Assembly (NCBI GenBank): GCA_903872075.1
Contig: CAIQJF010000062.1
Coordinates: 1-62,333 of the forward strand
DNA length: 62,333 bases
From: an uncultured Caulobacteraceae bacterium
Lineage (GTDB): Bacteria > Pseudomonadota > Alphaproteobacteria > Caulobacterales > Caulobacteraceae
Direction: 5' to 3'
The notes beneath the pieces are model-generated. The model ran no database searches. It was not told the DNA's origin and saw only the letters and a list, made by a program, of their open reading frames with translations. The translations under genes and the position numbers were made by a program. Of the stretch, positions 52,996-61,445 are shown piece by piece. Each line of letters starts with the position of its first letter. Position 1 is the first letter of the stretch.

Positions 52996-53573
52996 GCGAC
53001 GGGCGCATCACCGGCGGCCGCGAGCCGCCGGTTCCGCCGCGCCACGAAACGGAATGTGGCGAAGTGAACCGCGAACAGGCCGAGCTTTGAGGCCAGCGGA
53101 AACACGCCGATGAATACCACCCAGGCTTGGTGGCCCATGGTCAGGGCGATCCCCAGATTGAGCACGGCGGTGAGGAACATCATACCGGCCCAGATATAGC
53201 CCCAGGCGACGATCAGGCTGTCCGGCAGCCACGCCTTGCCCTCCGGCGGGATGTAACGGTCCATCCAGTCGCGCTGCATCATCGCTCCGCCGATGGTCAG
53301 GTAGATGACCGTGGGCTTGATCATCACGAAGCGCGGGTCGCCGGTCAGCAGCGTGGCGCCGCCGAGCACCGTGACGAGGCCCAGGCTGGCCCACTGCATC
53401 CCCGGGACGGGTTTGCCCCGCAGTTTCTCCACCGCGACCTGACCGACGCCCAGCGCGACCGCCACGCCCGTCGAGAGGTAGATGTTGTTGGTGATCGAAA
53501 ACAGCGCCGCGAACAGGATCGTCGAAAGCATGTCCGAGACGATCGGGCGGGCGGCGTAAAACAGGTTATTCAT
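52983..53573 (-). CDS. Septation-protein IspZ/YciB-like inner-membrane protein
   Basis: A 196-residue integral membrane protein with five or six helices (LSTILFAALFSITNNIYLSTGVAVALG, MQWASLGLVTVLGGATLLTGDPRFVMIKPTVIYLTIGG, LIVAWGYIWAGMMFLTAVLNLGIAL, AWVVFIGVFPLASKLGLFAVHFATF). The DPRFVMIKPTVIY block matches the YciB/IspZ (intracellular septation protein A) family, whose members affect cell-envelope integrity and division. ATG 53573 starts the conserved N-terminus; the open frame continues upstream without family similarity. It is oriented away from the tmRNA gene. Confidence 0.8.
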   Translation of the reverse strand: MNNLFYAARPIVSDMLSTILFAALFSITNNIYLSTGVAVALGVGQVAVEKLRGKPVPGMQWASLGLVTVLGGATLLTGDPRFVMIKPTVIYLTIGGAMMQRDWMDRYIPPEGKAWLPDSLIVAWGYIWAGMMFLTAVLNLGIALTMGHQAWVVFIGVFPLASKLGLFAVHFATFRFVARRNRRLAAAGDAPVAQAA

Positions 53574-53738
53574 CCGTGGTGATCTCCGTGAGCGAGGCCT
53601 GGAACCTAGGCCCGACGAGCGGAAATCGGTGAGGCCACCCACGACGTCGCGGCGGCGATTCGCGAAAAACGGGACGCCATTCGCGCTTCGCGGACGGGAT
53701 TCCTTCCCCTGGGGCGCGGGAGCGCCTATATCCAGCCT

Positions 53739-54040
53739 GTCCGGGTAACACCGGACTATGGAGATAAAGGCGCGTGCAATAAGCGGACTGGACCCGGGTG
53801 CGATTCCCGGCGGCTCCACCAACCCTTCCCTCCTCGCGTTATCGGCGGGGCGTTCATGGGGCCGATCAGCATCGACAGACGTCTAAAGACGTAAGCTTTC
53901 TCTCGGCGTGGCTCACCGTTCCGGGCCTTAAACTAAATGCGAACGATAACTTCGCTCAAGAGTATGCCGTCGCCGCGTAAGCAGCGCCTGTGAACTCAGC
54001 CTAAAAGCCCTGGCGTCTTAGCAGCGTCAGGCGGGGCCCG
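53739..54040 (+). ncRNA. ssrA: tmRNA (ssrA), circularly permuted two-piece form
   Basis: The acceptor piece (about 53739-53821) comes first: hairpin GTCCGG/CCGGAC at its start, T-arm CCGGG TGCGATT CCCGG, acceptor strand CGGCTCC and encoded ACCA ending at 53821. A spacer of about 36 nt follows. The coding piece then begins GGGGCCG at 53858, pairing with CGGCTCC with the G3-U identity pair for alanyl-tRNA synthetase. The tag codons at 53939-53980 read ANDNFAQEYAVAA then TAA; with the tmRNA-borne alanine the tag is AANDNFAQEYAVAA. A hairpin (CCTGGCG/CGTCAGG, near 54009-54029) lies close to the 3' end. Outer ends are approximate. TATATC at 53727-53732 is a plausible -10. Confidence 0.93.
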
Positions 54041-54045
54041 GAGGG

Positions 54046-54323
54046 CGCCTGGCAACAGAAGCCCTCCACTTTCCCCTCGACCGGGGGCGCCCTCCATCAA
54101 AACGCAAGAAACAGGAGGCGCGAAGCGCCTCCGCGGAGCGCCTGGCAACAGAAGCTCCCCACTTACCTCCATCTCGAGGGCGCTCCCCTTCACGACGTAA
54201 GACCAGGAGGCGCGAAGCGCCTCCGGGGGCCGCCTGGCAACAGAAGCCCTCCACTTTCCCCTCGATCGGGGGCGCCCTCCATCAAAACGCAAGAAACAGG
54301 AGGCGCGGAGCGCCTCCTGCGGC
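54046..54323. repeat. Three-unit tandem repeat of about 92 bp with internal hairpins
   Basis: Units start at 54046, 54139 and 54231 (periods 93 and 92), each opening CGCCTGGCAACAGAAG. Each holds a palindrome, GGAGGCGCGAAGCGCCTCC (54114-54132, 54206-54224; 54299-54317 with one changed base), and a GC-rich inner part (GGGGGCGCCCTCC in units 1 and 3). Units 1 and 3 are almost identical; unit 2 differs in its middle third. The array begins within a few bases of the tmRNA 3' end. Open frames across it on the minus strand are a by-product of the repeat. It is not a CRISPR: no unique spacers between constant repeats. Confidence 0.85.
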
Positions 54324-54512
54324 GCCGGGCGAGGGAAATCCGACGGCTCCCCGCGCTAAGATCGCTATTCGCTCGCAATCTCAAATTAGGGTGACTTTGT
54401 GTCGCATGCTGCTGGCGAGCAACTTTCCAACACGGTGTTGACAAAATTGAGCTCGCCCTTAGAAGGCGACGTAAGGGGCGCCAGCCATCAAGAGTACAAG
54501 GATAAACCCCTT
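54324..54512 (+). promoter_or_regulatory. Intergenic region with a possible promoter for the second PEP-CTERM gene
   Basis: About 190 bp without a gene after the repeat array. TTGACA at 54438-54443 is a full -35 match, and TTAGAA about 15 bp later is a weak -10. AAGGA lies 10 nt before the ATG at 54513. The promoter call is tentative because the spacing is short. Confidence 0.35.
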
Positions 54513-55238
54513 ATGAGTTCCCCCTCCGTCACCGCCATCGGCGGCGCCCTGGCCGCTTTGGCCATGGCCAGCGCCGCCCAGGCGACCACCGTCTCGCTGA
54601 ACTTCGAAGGCGTGAACGCCTCCTATCCGTCAGGCTTTGCCTACATCCAGAACTTCTACAACGGCGGCGCCAGCAGCGACGGCACCACCGGCACGAACTA
54701 CGGCGTCAGCTTCAGTTCGAACGCTCAGGCCATCTGCCTGAACTCCACCAGCGTGGTGTGCTCCAACACCTCGCGCGGCGGTCTGGCCCCCGGATCCGAC
54801 AAGGGCGGCCTGTTCTTCCTGAGCGGCAGTTCGACCACCATGGACTACGCGGCCGGCTTCGACACCGGCTTCTCGTTCTACTATGCCGAACCCAACACCC
54901 ACGGCGGCAGCGTCACCGTCTATGACGGCGTCGGCGGCACCGGTAATGTGCTGGCCAACATCAACCTCGGCCTGACCTCGGGCAGCTGCCCGGGCTACAG
55001 CGCCGGCTATTGCCCCTTCACCCCGATCGGCGTCACCTTCTCGGGCATTGCCAAGTCGATCGTGTTCGGCGGCGTGGCCAACTATGTCGTGTTCGACGAT
55101 GTGACTTTCGGCTCGGGCACCCCCGTGATCAACGGCGGCGTTCCGGAACCGGCGACCTGGGCGATGATGCTCCTGGGCGTGGCCGGCATCGGCGCTAGCC
55201 TGCGCGGCTCGCGCCGCCGGGCCGTCGCCGCGATCTGA
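54513..55238 (+). CDS. PEP-CTERM sorting-domain protein (exported)
   Basis: A 241-residue protein with a short signal peptide (VTAIGGALAALAMASAAQA), a beta-rich, Gly/Ser/Thr-rich body (SSDGTTGTNYGVSFSSNAQAI…) with Cys residues, and a complete PEP-CTERM signal: VPEPATWAMMLLGVAGIGASL then RGSRRRA. Such proteins are processed by an exosortase and moved to the cell surface or extracellular matrix. No exosortase gene is in the window. The body resembles other family members only in composition, so its role is unknown. A strong terminator follows. Confidence 0.85.
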   Translation: MSSPSVTAIGGALAALAMASAAQATTVSLNFEGVNASYPSGFAYIQNFYNGGASSDGTTGTNYGVSFSSNAQAICLNSTSVVCSNTSRGGLAPGSDKGGLFFLSGSSTTMDYAAGFDTGFSFYYAEPNTHGGSVTVYDGVGGTGNVLANINLGLTSGSCPGYSAGYCPFTPIGVTFSGIAKSIVFGGVANYVVFDDVTFGSGTPVINGGVPEPATWAMMLLGVAGIGASLRGSRRRAVAAI

Positions 55239-55265
55239 TACGCGACAGAGACCTGACGATCAGAG

Positions 55266-55298
55266 AACGCCGTCGGCCGAAAGGCCGGCGGCGTTTTC
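55266..55298 (+). terminator. Rho-independent terminator after the PEP-CTERM gene
   Basis: ACGCCGTCGGCC (55267-55278), GAAA tetraloop, GGCCGGCGGCGT (55283-55294) form a 12-bp stem with one G-U pair, followed by TTTT. It is preceded by A-residues, so it may also end the converging sulfotransferase transcript. Confidence 0.82.
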
Positions 55299-55309
55299 GT
55301 GTCCGGGGA

Positions 55310-56941
55310 TCAATCAGCCGGGTAGCCGAACAGGCGGACCCAGGGCTCCAGGTCGCGCAGAACAGGTCGCAGTTCGTTGGCGTAGCGGCGCCACTGACCG
55401 AGTCCCTCGCTGTTGAGGCCCCGGGCCACCTGCGGATCGCTGGGTGTGCGCAGCGCCGCCTTGGCGCGACCGGCGAAGCCGCGCACGCCCTCGTCCCAAT
55501 CGAGGCCCAGAAAAGCGAGGATGGCCCGCATCTCGCCGTCGAAATCCGCCACCAGGGACTCATGGCGGACTTCCCGGACCTTGAGCGGCATCCTTGAGCG
55601 GCACGCCTCGCCGAGCGCCATGACCGCGTCATAATAGGCGGCCGCGCCTTTCAGGGTCAGGAACTCGAACATCGCCGCGTTCATCTGGAACCGGCGGCGA
55701 AAACAGCTGAACACCACATCGCGCGGATCGCGCAGGGCGAACAGGATGCGGGCGTCCGGAAACAGCTTGGCGATCAACGGCAGGTTGGCGGTGTGAAGGG
55801 GAAGTTTGTCCACCACCATCCGGCCGACGATGTCCGTCCCCGCCGCGACACCCCGCCAATAGGCCTCACGCAGAGGCGCCGCGTCGGCAGGTGACAGCCC
55901 GGTGAGCCGCGCCAGGGCGGCGTCATCCGCCAGCTGCGACCCGGCCACCGTCTCGAGATGGTCGATCTCTTCCAAGGTGACGATGCGCGGATGCCCCGCC
56001 AGGGCCTTTTCAAGCAGGGTCGTGCCGGAGCGGGGGAAACCCAGAAGGAAGACATGTCCGCCCGCCATCGCCCGGCCGGCGAGATCCGGACCGGCGGAGC
56101 TTGCCCACCCACCCTCGGGCGCGCGGGCAAGGAATGCAGCCAAACGGCGGGCGCGATCGGGCCGGCGCTCGTCAAGTTCAGCGGCGATCCGCGGGCCGTG
56201 CAGCCGGGTCAGGATGGCGTTTCGCGCTTCATAGTCCGCGAACGCCTCGGCCGTCCGCGACAGCGCGTCGAAAGCCTCCGCCCGCAAGTCCAGGGCGCCG
56301 ACACGCGCGTCGTCGGGCAGATCGGCGCGCGTCAGCAGTTCGCCCATGCGCGCCGCGGCGGCCATGGCGTCGCCCGCCCTCAGATCGCTCCGCGCCAGAG
56401 CCATGTGAGCACTGAGCGCGGCCCCGTCCCTGTCCAATGCCGCCTTCGCGGCCTCGCGCGCAAAGTCATAGTCCTCGCGACGGGCGGCGATGGCCGCCAG
56501 CGCGGCCAGAGGCTCAGCCTGCTCGGGGGCCAGTTCGGACGCGCGACGGTAGTGGCGCGTGGCGCCGTCCAGATCCGCCAGTTTGAAACAGGTCGCACCG
56601 GCGTCCAGACGCGCCGCGTAGACGTCGGGCTCAAGCGCCAAGGCTTTCTCCAGCGCCGCGAGCCCCTCGGGTAGACGGTTCTGCCGCGCCAGCAGCGCGC
56701 CGTAGCGGCGCCAGGCCTCCGCGGCGTCCGGGGCGACCTCGACGGCTTCGTCCAGCAGGTCCAGCGCCTCCGCGAAGCGGCCCTCGGCCTCGAAGCCTTC
56801 GGCGGCGAGCAAAAGCACCAGCGGGTGACCAATGCCGTGATCAAGCGCCGCGGTGGCCAGGACGATGGCGCGCGGACGGTCCGCGCGGCCCACGGCCGCG
56901 ACGATCTCCCGGAACTCCACCTCCAGATCCGCGTCCGACAT
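55310..56941 (-). CDS. TPR-repeat sulfotransferase
   Basis: A 543-residue protein. The N-terminal half (about 10-250) is a run of TPR-like helices (LLDEAVEVAPDAAEAWRRYGALLARQNRLPEGLAALEKALALEPDVYAARLDAG…). The C-terminal half is a sulfotransferase_3-type domain with the PAPS 5'-phosphosulfate loop GFPRSGTTLLEKALAGHP and the 3'-phosphate region FALRDPRDVVFSCFRRRF. It would transfer sulfate from PAPS to a protein or glycan bound by the TPRs; the acceptor is unknown. The start at ATG 56941 is preferred to TTG 56947. It lies opposite a PEP-CTERM gene, but no functional link is shown. Confidence 0.85.
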   Translation of the reverse strand: MSDADLEVEFREIVAAVGRADRPRAIVLATAALDHGIGHPLVLLLAAEGFEAEGRFAEALDLLDEAVEVAPDAAEAWRRYGALLARQNRLPEGLAALEKALALEPDVYAARLDAGATCFKLADLDGATRHYRRASELAPEQAEPLAALAAIAARREDYDFAREAAKAALDRDGAALSAHMALARSDLRAGDAMAAAARMGELLTRADLPDDARVGALDLRAEAFDALSRTAEAFADYEARNAILTRLHGPRIAAELDERRPDRARRLAAFLARAPEGGWASSAGPDLAGRAMAGGHVFLLGFPRSGTTLLEKALAGHPRIVTLEEIDHLETVAGSQLADDAALARLTGLSPADAAPLREAYWRGVAAGTDIVGRMVVDKLPLHTANLPLIAKLFPDARILFALRDPRDVVFSCFRRRFQMNAAMFEFLTLKGAAAYYDAVMALGEACRSRMPLKVREVRHESLVADFDGEMRAILAFLGLDWDEGVRGFAGRAKAALRTPSDPQVARGLNSEGLGQWRRYANELRPVLRDLEPWVRLFGYPAD

Positions 56942-57044
56942 CGTCAATCTGCCTACCGCGATCGCGCGTCACAGACGAGGTGCAAATTGTGCGGGGACTG
57001 CTGGGCGCTTTTCATCGGTCGCGCCCACGGCTAGAGTCTGGCGC

Positions 57045-57521
57045 ATGGCGACCGACGACAGACAGCGCGATCAGATGGGCTACGAGGCCCTTCAACAGGA
57101 AGCCCTTCGCGGGGTAATCCGCGCCGCCCTTGAGCGGGCGGCCAGCCCCGGCGGCCTTCCCGGCGAGCATCATTTCTACATCAGCTTCCGCACCCAGGCG
57201 CCGGACGTCGCCGTGCCGCCGGAGCTGATTGCCCGCTATCCAGACGAAATGACCATCGTCCTTCAGAACCAGTTCTGGGACCTGAGCCCGGGGGTCGAGG
57301 CCTTCTCGGTCACCTTGCAGTTCAACGGCCAGCCCAAGAGCCTGTCGATTCCCTACGCGGCCATCACTCGGTTCTACGATCCAAGCGTGCAGTACATGCT
57401 TCAGTTCGCCGCTCCCGCGCCGGCCGCGGTCGCTCCGCCGGAGCCGGTGCGGACGGTGAAGCCGCAGACCGAAGGCGAAGGGCCGAAGGTCGTGTCGCTC
57501 GATCAGTTCCGCAAAAGATGA
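57045..57521 (+). CDS. sspB: ClpXP adaptor SspB (alphaproteobacterial type)
   Basis: A 158-residue protein matching alpha-type SspB. The N-terminal binding domain (MGYEALQQEALRGVIRAALERAA… HHFYISFRTQAPDVAVPPELIARYPDEMTIVLQNQFWDLSPG…FSVTLQFNGQPKSLSIPYAAITRFYDPSVQ) tethers ssrA-tagged proteins. A flexible linker and a conserved end PKVVSLDQFRKR serve as the ClpX-docking tail. It delivers tmRNA-tagged proteins to ClpXP. The tmRNA gene is 3 kb upstream. Its stop overlaps the thioesterase start (ATGA). Confidence 0.92.
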   Translation: MATDDRQRDQMGYEALQQEALRGVIRAALERAASPGGLPGEHHFYISFRTQAPDVAVPPELIARYPDEMTIVLQNQFWDLSPGVEAFSVTLQFNGQPKSLSIPYAAITRFYDPSVQYMLQFAAPAPAAVAPPEPVRTVKPQTEGEGPKVVSLDQFRKR

Positions 57522-57982
57522 GTGAGACCGCCGCAGCTCCGCCCGCGATGACGGACGACGACATCCTGCAGCGCTTCCAGCGCAGCCGGAACCAGCCGAC
57601 CGGCTCGCAGACCCTGGGTTTCCGCCTGACAGCGGTCAGCCAGGCCGAGAAAAGCGTCGAGGTAGCCTTCGACGCTCGAGCCGAACTGCTGCTCAATCCC
57701 ATGAAACAGATCCAGGGCGGCTATCTCTGCGCCATGCTCGATGAATGCATGTCGGTCGCCTGCATGGTCGCTTCCGGCATGACCCACGTGGCGCCGACGG
57801 CGGAGATGAAGACCAGTTTCTTCCGGTCGGCCGCGCCCGGAACCCTGCGCGGCGTCGGGCGTGTGGTGCGTTGGGGCCGCACCCTCGCCTTCACAGAAGG
57901 CGAAATCTATGACGCCGAAGGACGGCTCCTGGCCAAGGCGACCGGAACGGCGGTGCCGACTCCGTTCAAGTCGTACAAATAG
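57518..57982 (+). CDS. PaaI-family hotdog-fold thioesterase
   Basis: A 154-residue hotdog protein. The core helix motif is IQGGYLCAMLDECMSVACMV (the GG and acidic residue pattern of PaaI/4HBT-II enzymes, HGG replaced by QGG), followed by TAEMKTSFFRSAAPG and AFTEGEIYDAEGRLLAKATGT. It hydrolyses acyl-CoA thioesters; the substrate is unknown. It is coupled to sspB by overlap, which probably reflects shared transcription rather than function. Confidence 0.84.
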   Translation: MSETAAAPPAMTDDDILQRFQRSRNQPTGSQTLGFRLTAVSQAEKSVEVAFDARAELLLNPMKQIQGGYLCAMLDECMSVACMVASGMTHVAPTAEMKTSFFRSAAPGTLRGVGRVVRWGRTLAFTEGEIYDAEGRLLAKATGTAVPTPFKSYK

Positions 57983-57986
57983 CGGG

Positions 57987-58796
57987 ATGAAATCGCTCCC
58001 GGCCCTTCTGGCGGTGCTGGGGGTCTGGGCCGGCTTTGCCGCAGTCGCGCACGCCCAGGCGGCGCCAAACGACGCCGGGCTCGCCAACTGGGCTGTCGTA
58101 GTCGTGGCCGGGGATGACCGGTCGGCGCACGATGACACCCCCACCGAGACCTTCGACAATGCGCGGCGCGACGTGGTCGCCGCCCTCACCCGTCGCGGGT
58201 TCAACGCAGCCAATATCGCCCAGTTCTCGGTCAACCCTGATCGATATCCCGCCGACCACGCCGGGAAGGCGGGGCTGGGGGTGGTGTTCACTACACTGGA
58301 GGCGCTGGCCGACAAGGCCACCGCCGGCTGCCTCGTCTACATCACCTCGCATGGCTCACCCGAAGGCGTGGTGATGAACGACCGCCTCGTTCCACCGAAG
58401 GTCCTGGCCAGCATGACCGGGCGCGCCTGCGGCGTGCGGCCCACCGCCGTCATCCTCTCCGCCTGCTTCTCCGGCGTGTTCGTGCCCGCCCTCAAGGCGC
58501 CCGAACGGCTCGTCCTCACCGCCGCCCGCCGGGACCGCTCGTCTTTCGGCTGCGGCGAGGCCGATCGCTATCCATTCTTCGACGCCTGCGTCATCCAAGC
58601 CCTGCCCACGGCCCAGGACTTTGTGGAGCTCGGCGACCGGGCGCGGCGCTGCGTCGCCGACCGCGAGGACAAGGAAGGCATGCGGCCGCGGTCCGAGCCG
58701 CAGCTTTGGGTCGGCCCGACGTTCAAGAGCGTGGCCCCCGCCTTTGCAGGCCCTGCCGCGGCCCAGCCCGACGGGAAAACGCCAGACAGACGCTGA
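57987..58796 (+). CDS. C13-family (legumain/caspase-like) cysteine peptidase, exported
   Basis: A 269-residue protein with a signal peptide ([21 protein letters not shown]). The clan CD catalytic dyad is intact: H122 in [11 protein letters not shown] and C160 in [10 protein letters not shown]. The core strand [11 protein letters not shown] and the [17 protein letters not shown] block match bacterial C13 peptidases, which are little studied. The C-terminal tail is Pro/Ala-rich. It starts 5 bp after the thioesterase stop, so it is likely one transcript sspB-thioesterase-peptidase. The periplasmic substrate is unknown. Confidence 0.82.
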   Translation: MKSLPALLAVLGVWAGFAAVAHAQAAPNDAGLANWAVVVVAGDDRSAHDDTPTETFDNARRDVVAALTRRGFNAANIAQFSVNPDRYPADHAGKAGLGVVFTTLEALADKATAGCLVYITSHGSPEGVVMNDRLVPPKVLASMTGRACGVRPTAVILSACFSGVFVPALKAPERLVLTAARRDRSSFGCGEADRYPFFDACVIQALPTAQDFVELGDRARRCVADREDKEGMRPRSEPQLWVGPTFKSVAPAFAGPAAAQPDGKTPDRR

Positions 58797-58914
58797 CAGG
58801 CGCGGCGGTCTTGGCCTATGGACATCGCCGAGCCGCGATCGCGCGGCCAGACTTTTGGGAGCGTCCCGCGCTGAGGTTCCGAAGCGGAGCCGGCCGGGCC
58901 TGGGGAGATCGCAG

Positions 58915-60306
58915 ATGACCAAGACCCGCACCGAGACCGACACCTTCGGTCCTATCGAAGTCGCCGCCGACCGCTACTGGGGCGCCCAGGCGCAGCGCAG
59001 CCTGAAGAACTTCGATATCGGCTGGGAGAAGCAGCCCGCGCCGGTCGTCCGCGCCCTGGGCATCGTCAAGCGCGCCGCCGCCGAGACCAACATGGCCCTG
59101 GGCCGGCTGGATACGACCATCGGCAACACGATCATCGCCGCCGCCCAGGAGGTCATCGAGGGCAAGCTCAACGATCACTTCCCCCTGGCCGTCTGGCAGA
59201 CCGGGTCGGGCACGCAGTCGAACATGAACGCCAATGAGGTGATCTCAAACCGGGCCATCGAGATGCTGGGCGGGGTGATGGGCAGCAAGTCGCCGGTTCA
59301 CCCCAACGATCACGTCAACATGAGCCAGTCGTCCAACGACACCTATCCCACCGCCATGCACGTGGCGGCGGCCGAGGAAGTCGTTCACCGGCTGATCCCC
59401 GCGCTCCAGACCCTGCGCAACGCCCTCAACGACAAGGCCCAGGCCTGGAAGGGTATCATCAAGATCGGCCGCACCCACACCCAGGACGCCACGCCCCTGA
59501 CCCTGGGCCAGGAGTTCTCCGGCTACGCCCAGCAGGTGCAGAACGGCCTCTATCGCGTCGAAATGACCCTCCCCATGCTGATGCAACTGGCCCAGGGCGG
59601 CACCGCCGTGGGCACCGGCCTGAATGCGCCCGTGGGCTTCGCCGAAATGGTCGCCGACAAGATCGCCCAGATCACCGGCCTGCCCTTCACCACCGCGCCG
59701 AACAAGTTCGAGGCCCTGGCCGCCCACGACGCCATGGTCTTCACCCACGGGGCGATGAACACCGTCGCCGCCAGCCTGTTCAAGATCGCCAACGACATCC
59801 GTTTCCTGGGCAGCGGCCCGCGCTCGGGCCTGGGCGAACTGTCCCTGCCGGAGAACGAGCCGGGCTCCTCGATCATGCCGGGCAAGGTCAATCCGACCCA
59901 GTGCGAGGCCCTGACCATGGTCTGCGCCCAGGTGTTCGGCAATCAGGCCACCATGACCTTCGCCGGCGCCTCGGGCCATTTCGAACTGAACGTGTTCAAT
60001 CCCGTCATGGCCTACAACTTCCTGCAGTCCGTGCGTTTGCTGGCCGACGCGGCGGTGAGCTTCACCGAGCATTGCGTGGTGGGCATCGAGCCGCGTGAAG
60101 ACAACATCAAGGCCGCGCTTGACCGCTCGCTGATGCTGGTCACCGCCCTGGCCCCGAAGATCGGCTACGACGCCGCCGCCAAGATCGCCAAGACCGCCCA
60201 CAAGAACGGCACCACCCTGCGCGAGGAAGCGGTCGGCGGCGGCTATGTCACCGACGCGGAGTTCGACGAGGTGGTGCGGCCCGAGCAGATGCTCGGCCCA
60301 AGCTGA
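58915..60306 (+). CDS. fumC: Fumarate hydratase class II
   Basis: A 463-residue tetrameric, iron-free fumarase of the TCA cycle. It has a [13 protein letters not shown] block, the catalytic His region [21 protein letters not shown], and the signature [50 protein letters not shown] is the usual class II N-terminus. GGGGAGA lies upstream of the ATG. It is convergent with the polyprenyl synthase gene across 18 bp. Confidence 0.96.
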   Translation: MTKTRTETDTFGPIEVAADRYWGAQAQRSLKNFDIGWEKQPAPVVRALGIVKRAAAETNMALGRLDTTIGNTIIAAAQEVIEGKLNDHFPLAVWQTGSGTQSNMNANEVISNRAIEMLGGVMGSKSPVHPNDHVNMSQSSNDTYPTAMHVAAAEEVVHRLIPALQTLRNALNDKAQAWKGIIKIGRTHTQDATPLTLGQEFSGYAQQVQNGLYRVEMTLPMLMQLAQGGTAVGTGLNAPVGFAEMVADKIAQITGLPFTTAPNKFEALAAHDAMVFTHGAMNTVAASLFKIANDIRFLGSGPRSGLGELSLPENEPGSSIMPGKVNPTQCEALTMVCAQVFGNQATMTFAGASGHFELNVFNPVMAYNFLQSVRLLADAAVSFTEHCVVGIEPREDNIKAALDRSLMLVTALAPKIGYDAAAKIAKTAHKNGTTLREEAVGGGYVTDAEFDEVVRPEQMLGPS

Positions 60307-60324
60307 GCCGGCTTAACCCGGACC

Positions 60325-61335
60325 TCAGGCCCGGCGGCTGACCGCGAAGTCGGCCAGGGCTTCAAGCCCGTCGCGGAGCGGGCTGGCGGGGAAGATATCC
60401 AGGGCGCGCTTGGCCGCATCGGCATACCCGGCAGCCATGTCGAGCGCCGCCTCGAGCGCGCCGACACTGACGATCAGATCACGCGCCCGGCGGAAATCGC
60501 CCTCCACCTGTTCCTGCCGGCCGATCACCCGCTCCCAGAACTCCCGCTCGCGCGCGCCGGTGCGGGCGATGGCGAACAGCAGCGGCAGGGTCGCCTTGCC
60601 TTCGCGGAAGTCATCGCCCGCGTTCTTGCCCAAGGTCTCGGTGGTTCCGCCATAGTCCAGGGCGTCGTCGCTGAGCTGGAAGGCGAGACCCAGGTTCAGG
60701 CCATAGGCGCGCAGGGCCGCCGACTGGGCGGCGCTTCCCCCGGCCGACACGGCGCCCGCCTCGGCGGCGGCGGCAAACAGCTCGGCGGTCTTAGCCGAGA
60801 TGATCTCCAGATAGGTTTCCTGGGAAAGGTTCACGTCGTGGGCGCGGCTGAGTTGCAGCACTTCGCCTTCGGCGATGATCCGTGCGGCGCGGGCCAGAAT
60901 CTCCATGGCCTTCATCGAGCCGGTCTCGACCATCAGTTCGAACGCCCGGGCGAACAGGAAGTCGCCGACCAGCACACTGGAGGGCGCGCCCCAGATGAGA
61001 TGGGCCGCGACCTTGCCGCGACGCAGACCAGATCCGTCCACCACATCGTCGTGCAGCAGGGTGGCGGTGTGGATGAACTCCACCGCCGCGGCCAGTTTCA
61101 ACCCGGCGTCGTCGCGCGATCCGGTCAGCCGTGCGGCGGCGACGGTGAGCAGCGGCCGCAGCCGCTTGCCGCCGGCGACGATGATGTGATCGGCCAGCGC
61201 CGGAATTATGCTCACCGGAGACTGCATGCGGTCGAGGATCAACGCGTCCACGCCGGCCATGTCCGCCGCGGCGAGTTCCACGAGGCCATCCACCGAGCCC
61301 GCCCGGCGCGCGATCACGGCATTGGCTGAATTCAA
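60325..61335 (-). CDS. ispB: Polyprenyl (octaprenyl/decaprenyl) diphosphate synthase
   Basis: About 336 residues, a trans-isoprenyl diphosphate synthase. The first Asp-rich motif is TATLLHDDVVDGSGLRRGK, the second LAFQLSDDALDYGG, with GGKRLRPLL before them. These enzymes make the ubiquinone side chain. The frame opens at GTG 61365, but TTG 61335 has AAGGAG 9 nt upstream and is the better start. It is divergent from the methyltransferase gene. Confidence 0.9.
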   Translation of the reverse strand: MNSANAVIARRAGSVDGLVELAAADMAGVDALILDRMQSPVSIIPALADHIIVAGGKRLRPLLTVAAARLTGSRDDAGLKLAAAVEFIHTATLLHDDVVDGSGLRRGKVAAHLIWGAPSSVLVGDFLFARAFELMVETGSMKAMEILARAARIIAEGEVLQLSRAHDVNLSQETYLEIISAKTAELFAAAAEAGAVSAGGSAAQSAALRAYGLNLGLAFQLSDDALDYGGTTETLGKNAGDDFREGKATLPLLFAIARTGAREREFWERVIGRQEQVEGDFRRARDLIVSVGALEAALDMAAGYADAAKRALDIFPASPLRDGLEALADFAVSRRA

Positions 61336-61445
61336 GAGCGAGCGCTCCTTTGTCTCAAGCGCCACTAGCCCGCGCCGTCGCGGCGGACAATGATGACGCG
61401 ATAGGGCAGGGTCAAGGCAATCGAGGGTTCAGGGCCGCACCACAC

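Noticed and set aside
53798..53980. Small open frame ending NANDNFAQEYAVAA
   Set aside because: Only its last 13 codons are translated, as the tmRNA tag. The upstream part is tmRNA structure and spacer.
54046..54323. Possible CRISPR array
   Set aside because: Whole units repeat with no constant-repeat/unique-spacer alternation, only three units exist, and no cas genes are near.
53996..54444. Overlapping minus-strand open frames with repeated peptides (GRPRSRGKWRASVARR and similar)
   Set aside because: They are translations of the 92-bp repeat; several frames are open at once and none has a start site or domain.
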